Positions 56,607-64,000 of a stretch of 64,000 nucleotides of DNA are shown in pieces. Each line of letters opens with the position of its first letter. Within the stretch, counting starts at the first letter, position 1. Where the stretch lies: the NCBI RefSeq assembly GCF_027924665.1, contig NZ_AP027043.1, positions 1,984,001 to 2,048,000 on the forward strand, in the 5' to 3' direction. A program made the translations under genes and the position numbers. Under the pieces are notes generated by a model. That model had not been told where the DNA came from. It saw only the letters and a program-made list of their open reading frames with translations, and made no database searches. This DNA is from Flavobacterium sp. GSB-24 (GTDB lineage: Bacteria; Bacteroidota; Bacteroidia; Flavobacteriales; Flavobacteriaceae).

Positions 56607-58871
56607 ATGGCTTTTGATATCGAAATGATTAAAAAAGTGTACGAAAACATGCCAAGTCGTGTTGACAAGGCACGCGAGATTGTTGGTCGTCCACTTACCT
56701 TAACAGAGAAAATTTTATACAATCACCTTTGGGATGGAAATCCAACAAAGGCGTTTGGAAGAGGAGTTGATTATGTTGATTTTGCACCAGATCGTGTAGC
56801 TTGTCAAGATGCAACTGCTCAAATGGCTTTATTACAATTTATGCATGCTGGTAAATCTAAAGTAGCAGTTCCTACAACAGTGCATTGTGATCACTTGATT
56901 CAGGCAAAAGTAGATGCTAAAACAGATTTGGCCAGAGCAAAAACACAAAGTAATGAAGTTTTCGATTTCTTGTCGTCAGTTTCAAATAAATACGGAATTG
57001 GTTTCTGGAAACCAGGAGCTGGAATTATTCACCAAGTAGTACTTGAAAATTATGCTTTCCCTGGTGGAATGATGATTGGTACCGATTCTCACACTGTAAA
57101 TGCAGGTGGTTTAGGAATGGTGGCAATTGGAGTTGGTGGAGCCGATGCTGTAGACGTTATGTCTGGTATGGCTTGGGAGCTTAAATTTCCTAAATTAATT
57201 GGAGTTAAATTAACTGGTAAATTATCAGGTTGGACTGCTCCTAAAGATGTTATTCTTAAAGTGGCTGGTATTCTTACGGTAAAAGGTGGTACTGGTGCTA
57301 TCGTTGAATATTTTGGAGAAGGCGCAACTGCAATGTCTTGTACGGGTAAAGGAACTATTTGTAATATGGGTGCTGAAATTGGAGCTACAACTTCAACTTT
57401 TGGTTATGATGATTCTATGAGTCGTTACCTACGCTCTACAAACAGAGCCGATGTTGCCGATGCTGCAGATAAAGTAGCTTCTTACTTAACTGGAGATCCA
57501 GAAGTTTATGCAGAGCCAGAAAAATATTTTGATCAGGTTATCGAAATTAACCTATCGCAATTAGAACCGCATTTAAATGGTCCTTTTACTCCAGATTTGG
57601 CTACCCCAATTTCTAAAATGAAAGAGGAAGCAATCAAAAATAACTGGCCTTTACAAATTCAAGTTGGTTTAATTGGTTCTTGTACAAATTCATCTTACGA
57701 AGATATCTCTCGTGCAGCATCACTGGCAAAACAAGTTGCGGCTAAGAATTTAAAAACTAAAGCTCAGTTTACTATTACTCCAGGTTCTGAAGTGGTGCGT
57801 TCTACAATAGAGAGAGATGGTTTTATAGAAACTTTTAATAAAATCAACGCTACTGTATTTGCTAATGCCTGCGGACCATGTATTGGTATGTGGGATAGAG
57901 AAGGAGCAGAAAAAGAAGAAAGAAACACAATCGTTCACTCTTTCAACCGTAATTTCTCAAAACGTGCAGATGGTAATCCAAACACTTTGGCATTTGTAGG
58001 TTCTCCAGAATTGGTAACTGCGTTAGCCATTGCTGGAGATTTAGGATTTAACCCATTAACAGATAAATTAATAAACGAAGACGGAGAAGAAGTAATGCTT
58101 GATGCTCCAACTGGAGACGAACTTCCTCTTAAAGGTTTCTATGCTGAAGATCCGGGATTTCAAGCTCCGGCTGAGGACGGTTCGGGAGTTCAGGTAGTAG
58201 TCAGTCCGACATCTGAGCGTTTACAATTATTAGCTCCTTTTGATGCTTGGGATGGTAAAAACATTACAGGAGCTAAACTGCTGATTAAAGCATTTGGAAA
58301 ATGTACAACTGACCACATTTCTATGGCTGGGCCATGGCTTCGTTTCCGTGGACATTTAGATAATATTTCTAATAATATGTTGATTGGTGCTGTAAATGCA
58401 TTCAACCAAAAAACAAATTCGGTTAAAAATCAATTAACAGGTACATACGATGCCGTTCCTGCCGTAGCACGTGCATACAAAGCAGCTGGGGTTCCGTCTA
58501 TAGTAATTGGAGATCATAATTATGGCGAAGGTTCTTCTCGTGAGCACGCTGCAATGGAGCCTCGTTTCTTAGGAGTTAAAGCAGTATTAGTAAAATCATT
58601 TGCTCGTATCCATGAAACAAACCTTAAAAAACAAGGTCTTTTAGGATTGACATTTGCTAACGAAGCAGATTACGATAAAATTCAGGAAGATGATACAATC
58701 AACTTCTTAGATTTAACTGAATTTGCTCCAGGAAAACCATTAACATTAGAGTTTGTTCATGCAGATGGTACAAAAGATATAATCTTGGCGAACCATACTT
58801 ACAACGCAGGTCAAATTGGCTGGTTTGTTGCAGGCTCTGCTTTAAACTTAATTGCTGCTGGAAAAGCTTAA
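56607..58871 (+). CDS. Aconitate hydratase, AcnA/mitochondrial type
   Basis: A 754-residue aconitase of the mitochondrial-type subgroup. Cluster ligands are C359 ([11 protein letters not shown]) and C422/C425 ([12 protein letters not shown]); the substrate-binding arginine region [12 protein letters not shown] is near the C-terminus. It catalyses the same citrate to isocitrate conversion as the upstream AcnB gene but belongs to a different aconitase class. It has its own terminator and starts 127 bp after acnB's stop, with a terminator between, so it is likely under its own promoter. A weak TATTTTTTG element (near 56546) lies upstream. Confidence 0.96.
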   Translation: MAFDIEMIKKVYENMPSRVDKAREIVGRPLTLTEKILYNHLWDGNPTKAFGRGVDYVDFAPDRVACQDATAQMALLQFMHAGKSKVAVPTTVHCDHLIQAKVDAKTDLARAKTQSNEVFDFLSSVSNKYGIGFWKPGAGIIHQVVLENYAFPGGMMIGTDSHTVNAGGLGMVAIGVGGADAVDVMSGMAWELKFPKLIGVKLTGKLSGWTAPKDVILKVAGILTVKGGTGAIVEYFGEGATAMSCTGKGTICNMGAEIGATTSTFGYDDSMSRYLRSTNRADVADAADKVASYLTGDPEVYAEPEKYFDQVIEINLSQLEPHLNGPFTPDLATPISKMKEEAIKNNWPLQIQVGLIGSCTNSSYEDISRAASLAKQVAAKNLKTKAQFTITPGSEVVRSTIERDGFIETFNKINATVFANACGPCIGMWDREGAEKEERNTIVHSFNRNFSKRADGNPNTLAFVGSPELVTALAIAGDLGFNPLTDKLINEDGEEVMLDAPTGDELPLKGFYAEDPGFQAPAEDGSGVQVVVSPTSERLQLLAPFDAWDGKNITGAKLLIKAFGKCTTDHISMAGPWLRFRGHLDNISNNMLIGAVNAFNQKTNSVKNQLTGTYDAVPAVARAYKAAGVPSIVIGDHNYGEGSSREHAAMEPRFLGVKAVLVKSFARIHETNLKKQGLLGLTFANEADYDKIQEDDTINFLDLTEFAPGKPLTLEFVHADGTKDIILANHTYNAGQIGWFVAGSALNLIAAGKA

Positions 58872-58900
58872 TCTTTAAGATTTACCTTTATATATTAAAA

Positions 58901-58930
58901 AAAACGCTCTGTGAAAACGGGGCGTTTTTT
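58901..58930 (+). terminator. Terminator of the second aconitase gene
   Basis: AAAACGCTC (58901-58909) pairs with GGGCGTTTT (58920-58928), one G-T, with a T tail. Confidence 0.85.
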
Positions 58931-59219
58931 ATTTAAGATCGCTAAATGGAAAAACTTATTTTTTTAATTACTGTTTTGTGAACATCATTTTATAAGAAAA
59001 ATAAGCTTAAATTTTAATTATCTGAAAATCAATAATGAAGCTTTTTTTGATATTAAGTCAAGTTTAAATTTGACATTTTGGAATAAATTAATTGTTAAAA
59101 ATTATGGTTTTTATGGTTTTAAGAGTTAAATTCGCCTTTGAGGTAATATATTTATAATTTTTAAGTTTAATTATGTAACTAAACTTAAAAAAAAGAAGTA
59201 CTAACTTAAATAGTAATTT
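58931..59219. other. Intergenic region before the NlpC gene
   Basis: AT-rich with no open reading frame. One TAAATTTG element at 59065-59072, with TTTG at 59046-59049, is 15 bases spaced, shorter than usual, and could be the promoter of the NlpC gene. Nothing else is recognisable. Confidence 0.45.
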
Positions 59220-60374
59220 ATGATTTTTAGATTAATAATAGGAATGTTTTTTTTCAGTGTTGGAGTATTTGCACAAGACAATTTTGTTAAGCACAAAATT
59301 TCAAAAGGGGAAAATCTTTCTGTTATTGCTAAAAAATATGGAGTAAAAGTTAAAGAGATTTCCGATGCAAATCCAAACTCTTCTAAAATCTTAAAACTAA
59401 ATTCGATCCTTTTAATTCCAAATAAAAATAATGCTAACGTTAAAACTAAGTCTGAGCCTAAATCTGAAGTAGTTATAAGTACCAACCCAAATTCACACGA
59501 AGTAGCAGCCAAAGAAACGCTGTGGGGAATTTCAAAAAAATACAACGTCTCTGTTGATGATTTAAAGAAAGCTAATCCGCTTTTGGAAACGGAAGGATTG
59601 AAAATTGGACAACAGATAACAATTCCTTCTAATTCTTCTGATGTTGCATCCACAAATGAAAAGCCACGTGAGAATGCACCAGAAGTTATCTCTACAGAAG
59701 TTGAGCTTTATAGAGAAGTGAAACCGAAAGAGACGAAATACGGTATTTCTAAAGAATATGGAATTACTGTTGCAGAATTAGAGCGCCAGAATCCGTCTAT
59801 AAAAGGGAAAGTACCTGTTGGATATCTTTTAAAAATTCGAGTTCCAAAAGAAAAAGCAGACGCGATTCAATCGGCTATTGCAATTAAAGAATCACAAAAT
59901 GCTGCAGTATCTTCACCAGTGCAAATAGCACAAACTGCTGAAATTAAAAAAGATTCTACATTTGTTAGATTATCAACTGGCAGTCATTCAGAATTAATAG
60001 ATCAGCTTATTGCAAATGCTACAGAAAACATTGGAGTGCGTTATAGATCGGGCGGGACCACAAAAGCAGGGTTTGATTGTTCTGGTTTAATGATTTGTAC
60101 TTTTAATAATTTTGATATTAAATTGCCAAGAAGTTCAATAGAACAATCTCGTATTGGTACAAAAGTGAACACAGAAGAAGCTCAAAAAGGAGATTTAATT
60201 TTCTTTAGAACCAATGGGAGACGTCACATTAATCACGTTGGAATGATCGTTGAAGTTGCCGATGGTGAAATAAAATTTGTTCATTCATCAACTCACGGAG
60301 GTGTTATGATTTCTTCTACAAAAGAACCGTACTACACTAGAGCATTTTCTCAAGTAAATCGCGTTTTAGAATAA
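59220..60374 (+). CDS. NlpC/P60 peptidoglycan hydrolase with three LysM repeats
   Basis: A 384-residue exported cell-wall hydrolase. Signal peptide (about residues 1-19, ends VGVFAQ), then LysM repeats at about residues 23-68, 92-137 and 162-208, then an NlpC/P60 domain at about 255-384. The catalytic cysteine is C287 in TTKAGFDCSGLMICTF, the histidine is H339 in RHINHVGMIVEV, and the third position lies in FVHSSTHGGVM. Such enzymes cut peptide cross-links between D-gamma-Glu and diaminopimelate. It ends 2 bp before the convergent response-regulator gene, with no terminator between. Confidence 0.94.
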   Translation: MIFRLIIGMFFFSVGVFAQDNFVKHKISKGENLSVIAKKYGVKVKEISDANPNSSKILKLNSILLIPNKNNANVKTKSEPKSEVVISTNPNSHEVAAKETLWGISKKYNVSVDDLKKANPLLETEGLKIGQQITIPSNSSDVASTNEKPRENAPEVISTEVELYREVKPKETKYGISKEYGITVAELERQNPSIKGKVPVGYLLKIRVPKEKADAIQSAIAIKESQNAAVSSPVQIAQTAEIKKDSTFVRLSTGSHSELIDQLIANATENIGVRYRSGGTTKAGFDCSGLMICTFNNFDIKLPRSSIEQSRIGTKVNTEEAQKGDLIFFRTNGRRHINHVGMIVEVADGEIKFVHSSTHGGVMISSTKEPYYTRAFSQVNRVLE

Positions 60375-60376
60375 TA

Positions 60377-60760
60377 TTAGAGAGAAATACTTTCTAGTAA
60401 ATCCAGTCGTAAAGGCTTGTTCCAAAAATCTGAAACATATTTATTGTTTTTTACCTTTTTAATTTCGTCAATATCCAAAGTTGATGAAAGAACAAAAATC
60501 TCAATTTTAGCTTTTAAGTTTTCTTCTAGAGTGGCAAATTCTGCTAAGAACTCAAATCCATTCATTATAGGCATCTGAATATCTAAAAGAATAATCAGCG
60601 ATTTATGATCTGGATTTTGAACAAGCCAATCTATTCCTTCTTTTCCATTATTAGCTATAAATAAAGGATTGATATCTAATCCTTTTTTTAGCAGTTTTTT
60701 AATGATAAATTGGTCAATTAAATTGTCTTCTATAATTAGAAATTGCGGTTTAAATTGCAT
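60377..60760 (-). CDS. Receiver-only response regulator
   Basis: A 127-residue CheY-like receiver with no output domain. Acidic pocket E11/D12 (LIIEDN), phosphorylation site D60 (LIILLDIQMPIMNG), a Ser/Thr switch at about 92-94 (VLSSTLD), and conserved K115 (FWNKPL). Its start overlaps the end of the histidine kinase gene by 11 bp, so the two proteins are made together and are almost certainly partners. Without an effector domain it must act through protein contact, or as a relay intermediate; the target is unknown. Confidence 0.93.
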   Translation of the reverse strand: MQFKPQFLIIEDNLIDQFIIKKLLKKGLDINPLFIANNGKEGIDWLVQNPDHKSLIILLDIQMPIMNGFEFLAEFATLEENLKAKIEIFVLSSTLDIDEIKKVKNNKYVSDFWNKPLRLDLLESISL

Positions 60761-62174
60761 TTGAATTAGGTATCGTTACAATAAATTTACTTCCAACAGT
60801 ACTTTCTGAAAAAACAGAAATATCGCCTTTAATATTTTCTACAGCTTCTTTGACAATATAAAGACCTAGTCCAGAACCTTTATTTTTGTTTGTTCCAAAA
60901 TACATATCAAAAATATTGTCCTTATGATCATCGTGAATTCCAATACCATTATCTGCTACTTCAATTTTATTTAAGCCTTCACTAAAATATGTTTTAATAG
61001 TAATAAACATTTCTTGTTTGCTGCAGTCAGCATATTTTATGGCATTTGAAAGCAGATTATTAATAATGATTTTTAAACGAAGACCATCACTTTCAATCTG
61101 ATCTACTTCGAGTTCCTGCGTAAATTTGATTTTACTTGCATTTTCAATATGCATTAATTGTAAAATAGCTTCATTAAACAATTCTTTCAAGCTTACTGGC
61201 TCCATGATTACTTCTTTTCTTTTGTTTTTAGAATAATCAATGATATCGCTAATAAATTGATCTTGTCGAGCGAGACTCTGATGCATCATTTCAAGATAAT
61301 TTCGAACTTGATTTACATCATCTTCTAATGCCGTAATTTCTATAAGACCTTTTAATGAAGTTATAGGAGATCTTAAATCATGAGATGCACTATATACAAA
61401 TCGGTCTAATTCGCGATTTACGATAATAAGATTTTCATTTTTTATCTCAGTCTCTTTTTTGGAAACAAGTAGTCTTTTGACCATAATAGAATAATAAAGA
61501 CAAACACTGCAGATTATTATTAGAATAAAAAAGACATTCGAAATAATCAATAAATCCTTTATTTTTCGGGTTCCTTCACCTAAAACATTAGAAAAATTCC
61601 GTTCGTTAATAGTTAATTGATCACTTATAGCGCTGATTTGTTTTAAGTATTGCTGCTGATCTTCAATCGTCAAAAGATTCCGTTCAATTTTAGCATTAAT
61701 CTGCTGGCCGATAACAAATAATTTGAAAATCAATTTGTCACCTTTTCCCCATTCATCTATCGCTTTTGATAGATAAGAAATCTGTTTAAAATTGTCAAAA
61801 AGCCAAATAATATCATCTAAATCTTCTTCATGATTTCGGCCAATTAAAAATCCGTTACGAGCAATTTTATTGTCGCCGGCTTTTAAAAGTGTAATTCGAG
61901 CAATACCATCGCCCTGAGGAACTTTTAGTTCTTCTAAATACAATTTCCACTGATTTGGATTTTTAGTATATAGATAAGTTATAAGATGTCTTGATGCGTC
62001 TTTTTGTCCCTTCGAATAATGAGATTCACCATTAACATAAGCTCTATTAGCGGATAAAATTTTGATAGTAAAAAAGTTAATGCAGATTAGCAGTGCACAC
62101 GAGATAAAAACTATTAAAATAAGAATGAAAACTTTTGGAAAACGAAAGTTTTTTAATGCTTGTAACTTAGACAT
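60750..62174 (-). CDS. Membrane sensor histidine kinase
   Basis: A 474-residue kinase. Transmembrane helices lie at about residues 15-40 and 207-232 and flank a periplasmic, mostly helical sensor of about 165 residues (CHASE3/4HB-like spacing, not certain). The phosphoacceptor histidine is H265 in YSASHDLRSPITSLKG. The ATP-binding domain has the N box LLSNAIKYAD, a G1 box VADNGIGI and a G2 box KGSGLGLYIVKEAV. The receiver-only partner gene overlaps its 3' end. The signal sensed is not apparent. A TATATTTG element (62325-62332, minus) may be its promoter. Confidence 0.94.
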   Translation of the reverse strand: MSKLQALKNFRFPKVFILILIVFISCALLICINFFTIKILSANRAYVNGESHYSKGQKDASRHLITYLYTKNPNQWKLYLEELKVPQGDGIARITLLKAGDNKIARNGFLIGRNHEEDLDDIIWLFDNFKQISYLSKAIDEWGKGDKLIFKLFVIGQQINAKIERNLLTIEDQQQYLKQISAISDQLTINERNFSNVLGEGTRKIKDLLIISNVFFILIIICSVCLYYSIMVKRLLVSKKETEIKNENLIIVNRELDRFVYSASHDLRSPITSLKGLIEITALEDDVNQVRNYLEMMHQSLARQDQFISDIIDYSKNKRKEVIMEPVSLKELFNEAILQLMHIENASKIKFTQELEVDQIESDGLRLKIIINNLLSNAIKYADCSKQEMFITIKTYFSEGLNKIEVADNGIGIHDDHKDNIFDMYFGTNKNKGSGLGLYIVKEAVENIKGDISVFSESTVGSKFIVTIPNSNAI

Positions 62175-62614
62175 AATCTTATAATTAATAGGTTAATATA
62201 AAGTGCCTTTTGTGTGCTTATGTAGACTTAGAAATAAACTTATGGGGAAAGCTTATCAGTTAATATAAATTAAACACTTGTTAAAATTATTTGTCATTGA
62301 AAAAAATATCTGGAATGGTTTTCTCAAATATAATAAAATTTATCTTATTATTTTTACAAAAAAAATAACTGTCCAAAAGAATATAAAATCAAGGTTTGTT
62401 TTACTTAATTATTTGTTTTATAGGTTTTTGTGTTTTTGTCTTTAATTTTTACATAAAAATGGATTGTTTTTCTGAGAAGATAAAATGAGTTTACAAAGGG
62501 AATATTAAAACCCTTGAGCAATCAATTGTAAATGATTTTTTGTTTAATTATTTTTGAATAATAGTTAAATTAAAAGTAGAGAAAAAATTATGCTTTTTGA
62601 ATCCAAGAATTTAA
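62175..62614. other. AT-rich gap between the kinase and methyltransferase genes
   Basis: 440 bp with no coding frame, hairpin or terminator of note on either strand. On the minus strand TTTG (62357-62360) and TATATTTG (62325-62332) are 24 bases apart and may be the kinase promoter. The remainder is long T and A runs. Confidence 0.5.
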
Positions 62615-63373
62615 TTAAAACTTACCATATATAATCAATCGTCTAAAAGCATAAATAGAAGGGACAACTGGAAAATAGGTATCGATTCTTTTTTTAAATT
62701 CATTTGACAATTCTTCAAATTCATTTGGCTTTAAACGTTCCTGATAAACTTTTAATGCAGAGCCAGAAATAAAATCGAAAAAATCGTTTTTATTAGCAGA
62801 AATTAAGGGATATACTTTTTCGTAAAGGACCAAATCTTTGCCGCCATTTTGAAAAAGAATTTTAGCATATTCATCTAGAGTTAATACAGGAGAAGGACGT
62901 GTCCAATTATTCAAGTAAGATGAAAATGGTTCTTCTTGAACTAGGTTTAAAAGTATTTTGTTAAGAATATTTTCGTTTTGCTGTGGCATCTGAACGGCCA
63001 ATTGTCCACCTGGATTTATACGAGAAATAATTTTTTTAAAAAGTTCATTGTGATTATCAATCCACTGCAATGCCGCATTAGAAAAAATTAAATCCCATTT
63101 GGTTTCATTTTCGAGCTGTTCTAAAATTGTTCTTTTTTCAAATTTAATATGCGATCCTAAGGGAGCTTTTGCCAACATTTCAGCAGAATTATCGATACCT
63201 AATACAATTGGATTAGTAAGTTTTTCGGACAATTTTTTTGTGAGTTCGCCTGTGCCGCATCCTAAATCGATAACTTTTAGGTTTGGTTTATCAACAATAT
63301 GACTTGTAAGATCCAAAAAAGGTTTCGAACGTTCTTCTTTGAACTCGTTGTATTTTTTTGGATCCCAAGTCAT
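62615..63373 (-). CDS. tam: SAM-dependent methyltransferase, probable trans-aconitate methyltransferase
   Basis: A 252-residue class I methyltransferase. The SAM-binding motif I is VIDLGCGTGELT (about residues 34-45), and motif II-like acidic residue in GIDNSAEML. The N-terminal pattern WDPxxYxxFxxERxxPxxDL is that of Tam, which methylates trans-aconitate, a spontaneous isomer of cis-aconitate that inhibits aconitase. Two aconitase genes lie about 4-10 kb upstream, which supports the call. General SAM-methyltransferases of other function share the fold, so the substrate is moderately sure. Confidence 0.82.
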   Translation of the reverse strand: MTWDPKKYNEFKEERSKPFLDLTSHIVDKPNLKVIDLGCGTGELTKKLSEKLTNPIVLGIDNSAEMLAKAPLGSHIKFEKRTILEQLENETKWDLIFSNAALQWIDNHNELFKKIISRINPGGQLAVQMPQQNENILNKILLNLVQEEPFSSYLNNWTRPSPVLTLDEYAKILFQNGGKDLVLYEKVYPLISANKNDFFDFISGSALKVYQERLKPNEFEELSNEFKKRIDTYFPVVPSIYAFRRLIIYGKF

Positions 63374-63400
63374 AATCGGTTTATTTAAAATATAGTATTG

Positions 63401-63745
63401 CTAACGTTTTAAAATTAATGGGATCGCTTGTCCCATTTGTTTGAAAGTTCCAGTTATAACCTGATCTTTATCGAGAACGCCTTCATATTCTACCGCTAAA
63501 TTTTCTACAGTAAATTTGAGGGTTGAATTTGCGAATGTTGTTGTTGTCACTGGAAGTCCAAATGCTTTTTGATCTGGACTGTCTAAAGTGGCGCTAAAAC
63601 CATTTTCAGTTTTTGTAACATGCAAAACAAGATTAAGTTCTGCGCCGGGCACTTTCAAAACTCCCTTCCAATCACCTGTAATATCTTGGGCAAATGTGCT
63701 TAATGAAGTAAAAAAGAATAAAAGCAAAAAAGTAATTTTTTTCAT
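63401..63745 (-). CDS. Small exported protein resembling the N-terminal domain of Bacteroidota serine hydrolases
   Basis: A 114-residue exported protein. Signal peptide about residues 1-19 (LFFFTSLSTFAQ), followed by one beta-rich domain beginning DITGDWKGVLKVPGAELNLVLHVTKTENGF and ending GTFKQMGQAIPLILKR. In longer Bacteroidota proteins a similar domain precedes an alpha/beta-hydrolase domain. Here the stop codon follows at the place where the hydrolase would begin, so this is a stand-alone or shortened version. It probably folds as a small beta-barrel; ligand and role are unknown. Confidence 0.82.
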   Translation of the reverse strand: MKKITFLLLFFFTSLSTFAQDITGDWKGVLKVPGAELNLVLHVTKTENGFSATLDSPDQKAFGLPVTTTTFANSTLKFTVENLAVEYEGVLDKDQVITGTFKQMGQAIPLILKR

Positions 63746-63794
63746 GTTTTTAAATTTTAAAATGAAAGAGTAATTTTGAAATGCTGAATTAAAG

Positions 63795-64000
63795 TTAAGA
63801 ATTTAAATTTATCAATCCTCTAAAAAATTGAATACCGCCAAATAAAATAGCTCCCCAAAAAATAAAGCCAATATTTGAAAGAGTCAAAATAGTACCGCCG
63901 GCAAACCATAAAGCTCCATAAATCATGTCTTTTCTAGCTTTATCATTTTTTGCTTCTTCTATTTGACCTTCGATATTCTCAACAACAAATGCTGCATTTT
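63795..64000 (-). CDS. Partial small membrane protein at the right edge
   Basis: The C-terminal 67 residues of a minus-strand gene that runs off the window. The readable part has a charged stretch (VVENIEGQIEEAKNDKARKD) and then two hydrophobic helices (about MIYGALWFAGGTILTLSNIGF and FFWGAILFGGIQFFRGL), ending INLNS. No family is recognised. The start lies beyond position 64000, so total length is unknown. Confidence 0.75.
   Translation of the reverse strand, partial: NAAFVVENIEGQIEEAKNDKARKDMIYGALWFAGGTILTLSNIGFIFWGAILFGGIQFFRGLINLNS

Overview
The window reads as chromosomal DNA of a Flavobacterium-like member of the Bacteroidota. The reasons are the low GC content, a SusC/SusD pair, promoters of the TTG-N19-TAnnTTTG type, A-rich leaders without Shine-Dalgarno sites in front of nearly every gene, the single strong Shine-Dalgarno site in front of rpsU, and Bacteroidota-typical families (DUF2851, DUF3467, DUF4274, DUF5117-type protease, putative porin). 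I see no prophage, insertion sequence, CRISPR array or rRNA operon.

Layout. 0.1-2.3 kb: a three-gene overlapping operon (small HExxH membrane protein, PLP deaminase-like enzyme, glucosaminidase/LysM lipoprotein). 2.4-6.3 kb: hemL and a large secreted zinc metalloprotease. 6.4-7.7 kb: two minus-strand helical periplasmic proteins, one an internal duplication of the other. 7.9-16.4 kb: DUF4274 protein, D-lactate dehydrogenase, two lipoproteins, lysS, lipB, an AraC regulator next to a flavodoxin-like oxidoreductase, and rnhB. 16.8-21.7 kb: a SusC/SusD outer-membrane uptake pair. 21.9-31.4 kb: porin, cystathionine beta-synthase-like enzyme, exonuclease, DUF2851, PspC, amino-acid permease, helix-hairpin-helix protein and acyl-CoA dehydrogenase. 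31.5-46.9 kb: the translation and transcription core, rpsU, Xer recombinase, hpf, tRNA-Thr, tRNA-Tyr, tRNA-Thr, tuf, tRNA-Trp, secE, nusG, rplK, rplA, rplJ, rplL, rpoB, rpoC and DUF3467. 47-50.3 kb: prfC and a secreted GH13 alpha-amylase lipoprotein. 50.8-53.3 kb: a SurA-like PPIase and a MoxR ATPase. 53.7-58.9 kb: two unrelated-type aconitases in a row. 59.2-64 kb: a LysM/NlpC hydrolase, a histidine kinase with a receiver-only partner, a probable trans-aconitate methyltransferase, a small secreted domain and a partial membrane protein.

How the parts connect. The SusCD operon and the alpha-amylase lie 29 kb apart, yet share a 17-of-19-base operator-like sequence (16763-16781 and 50487-50505). 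This suggests one regulator and one starch or maltodextrin system split over two loci. Two aconitases and a likely trans-aconitate methyltransferase form a citrate/aconitate neighbourhood. A promoter-terminator pair with no gene between them (46982-47086) suggests an unannotated small RNA of about 70 nt. The core operon carries hairpins at most of its internal boundaries. The rpsU leader has a full anti-Shine-Dalgarno complement, as expected if bS21 controls its own synthesis in this phylum.
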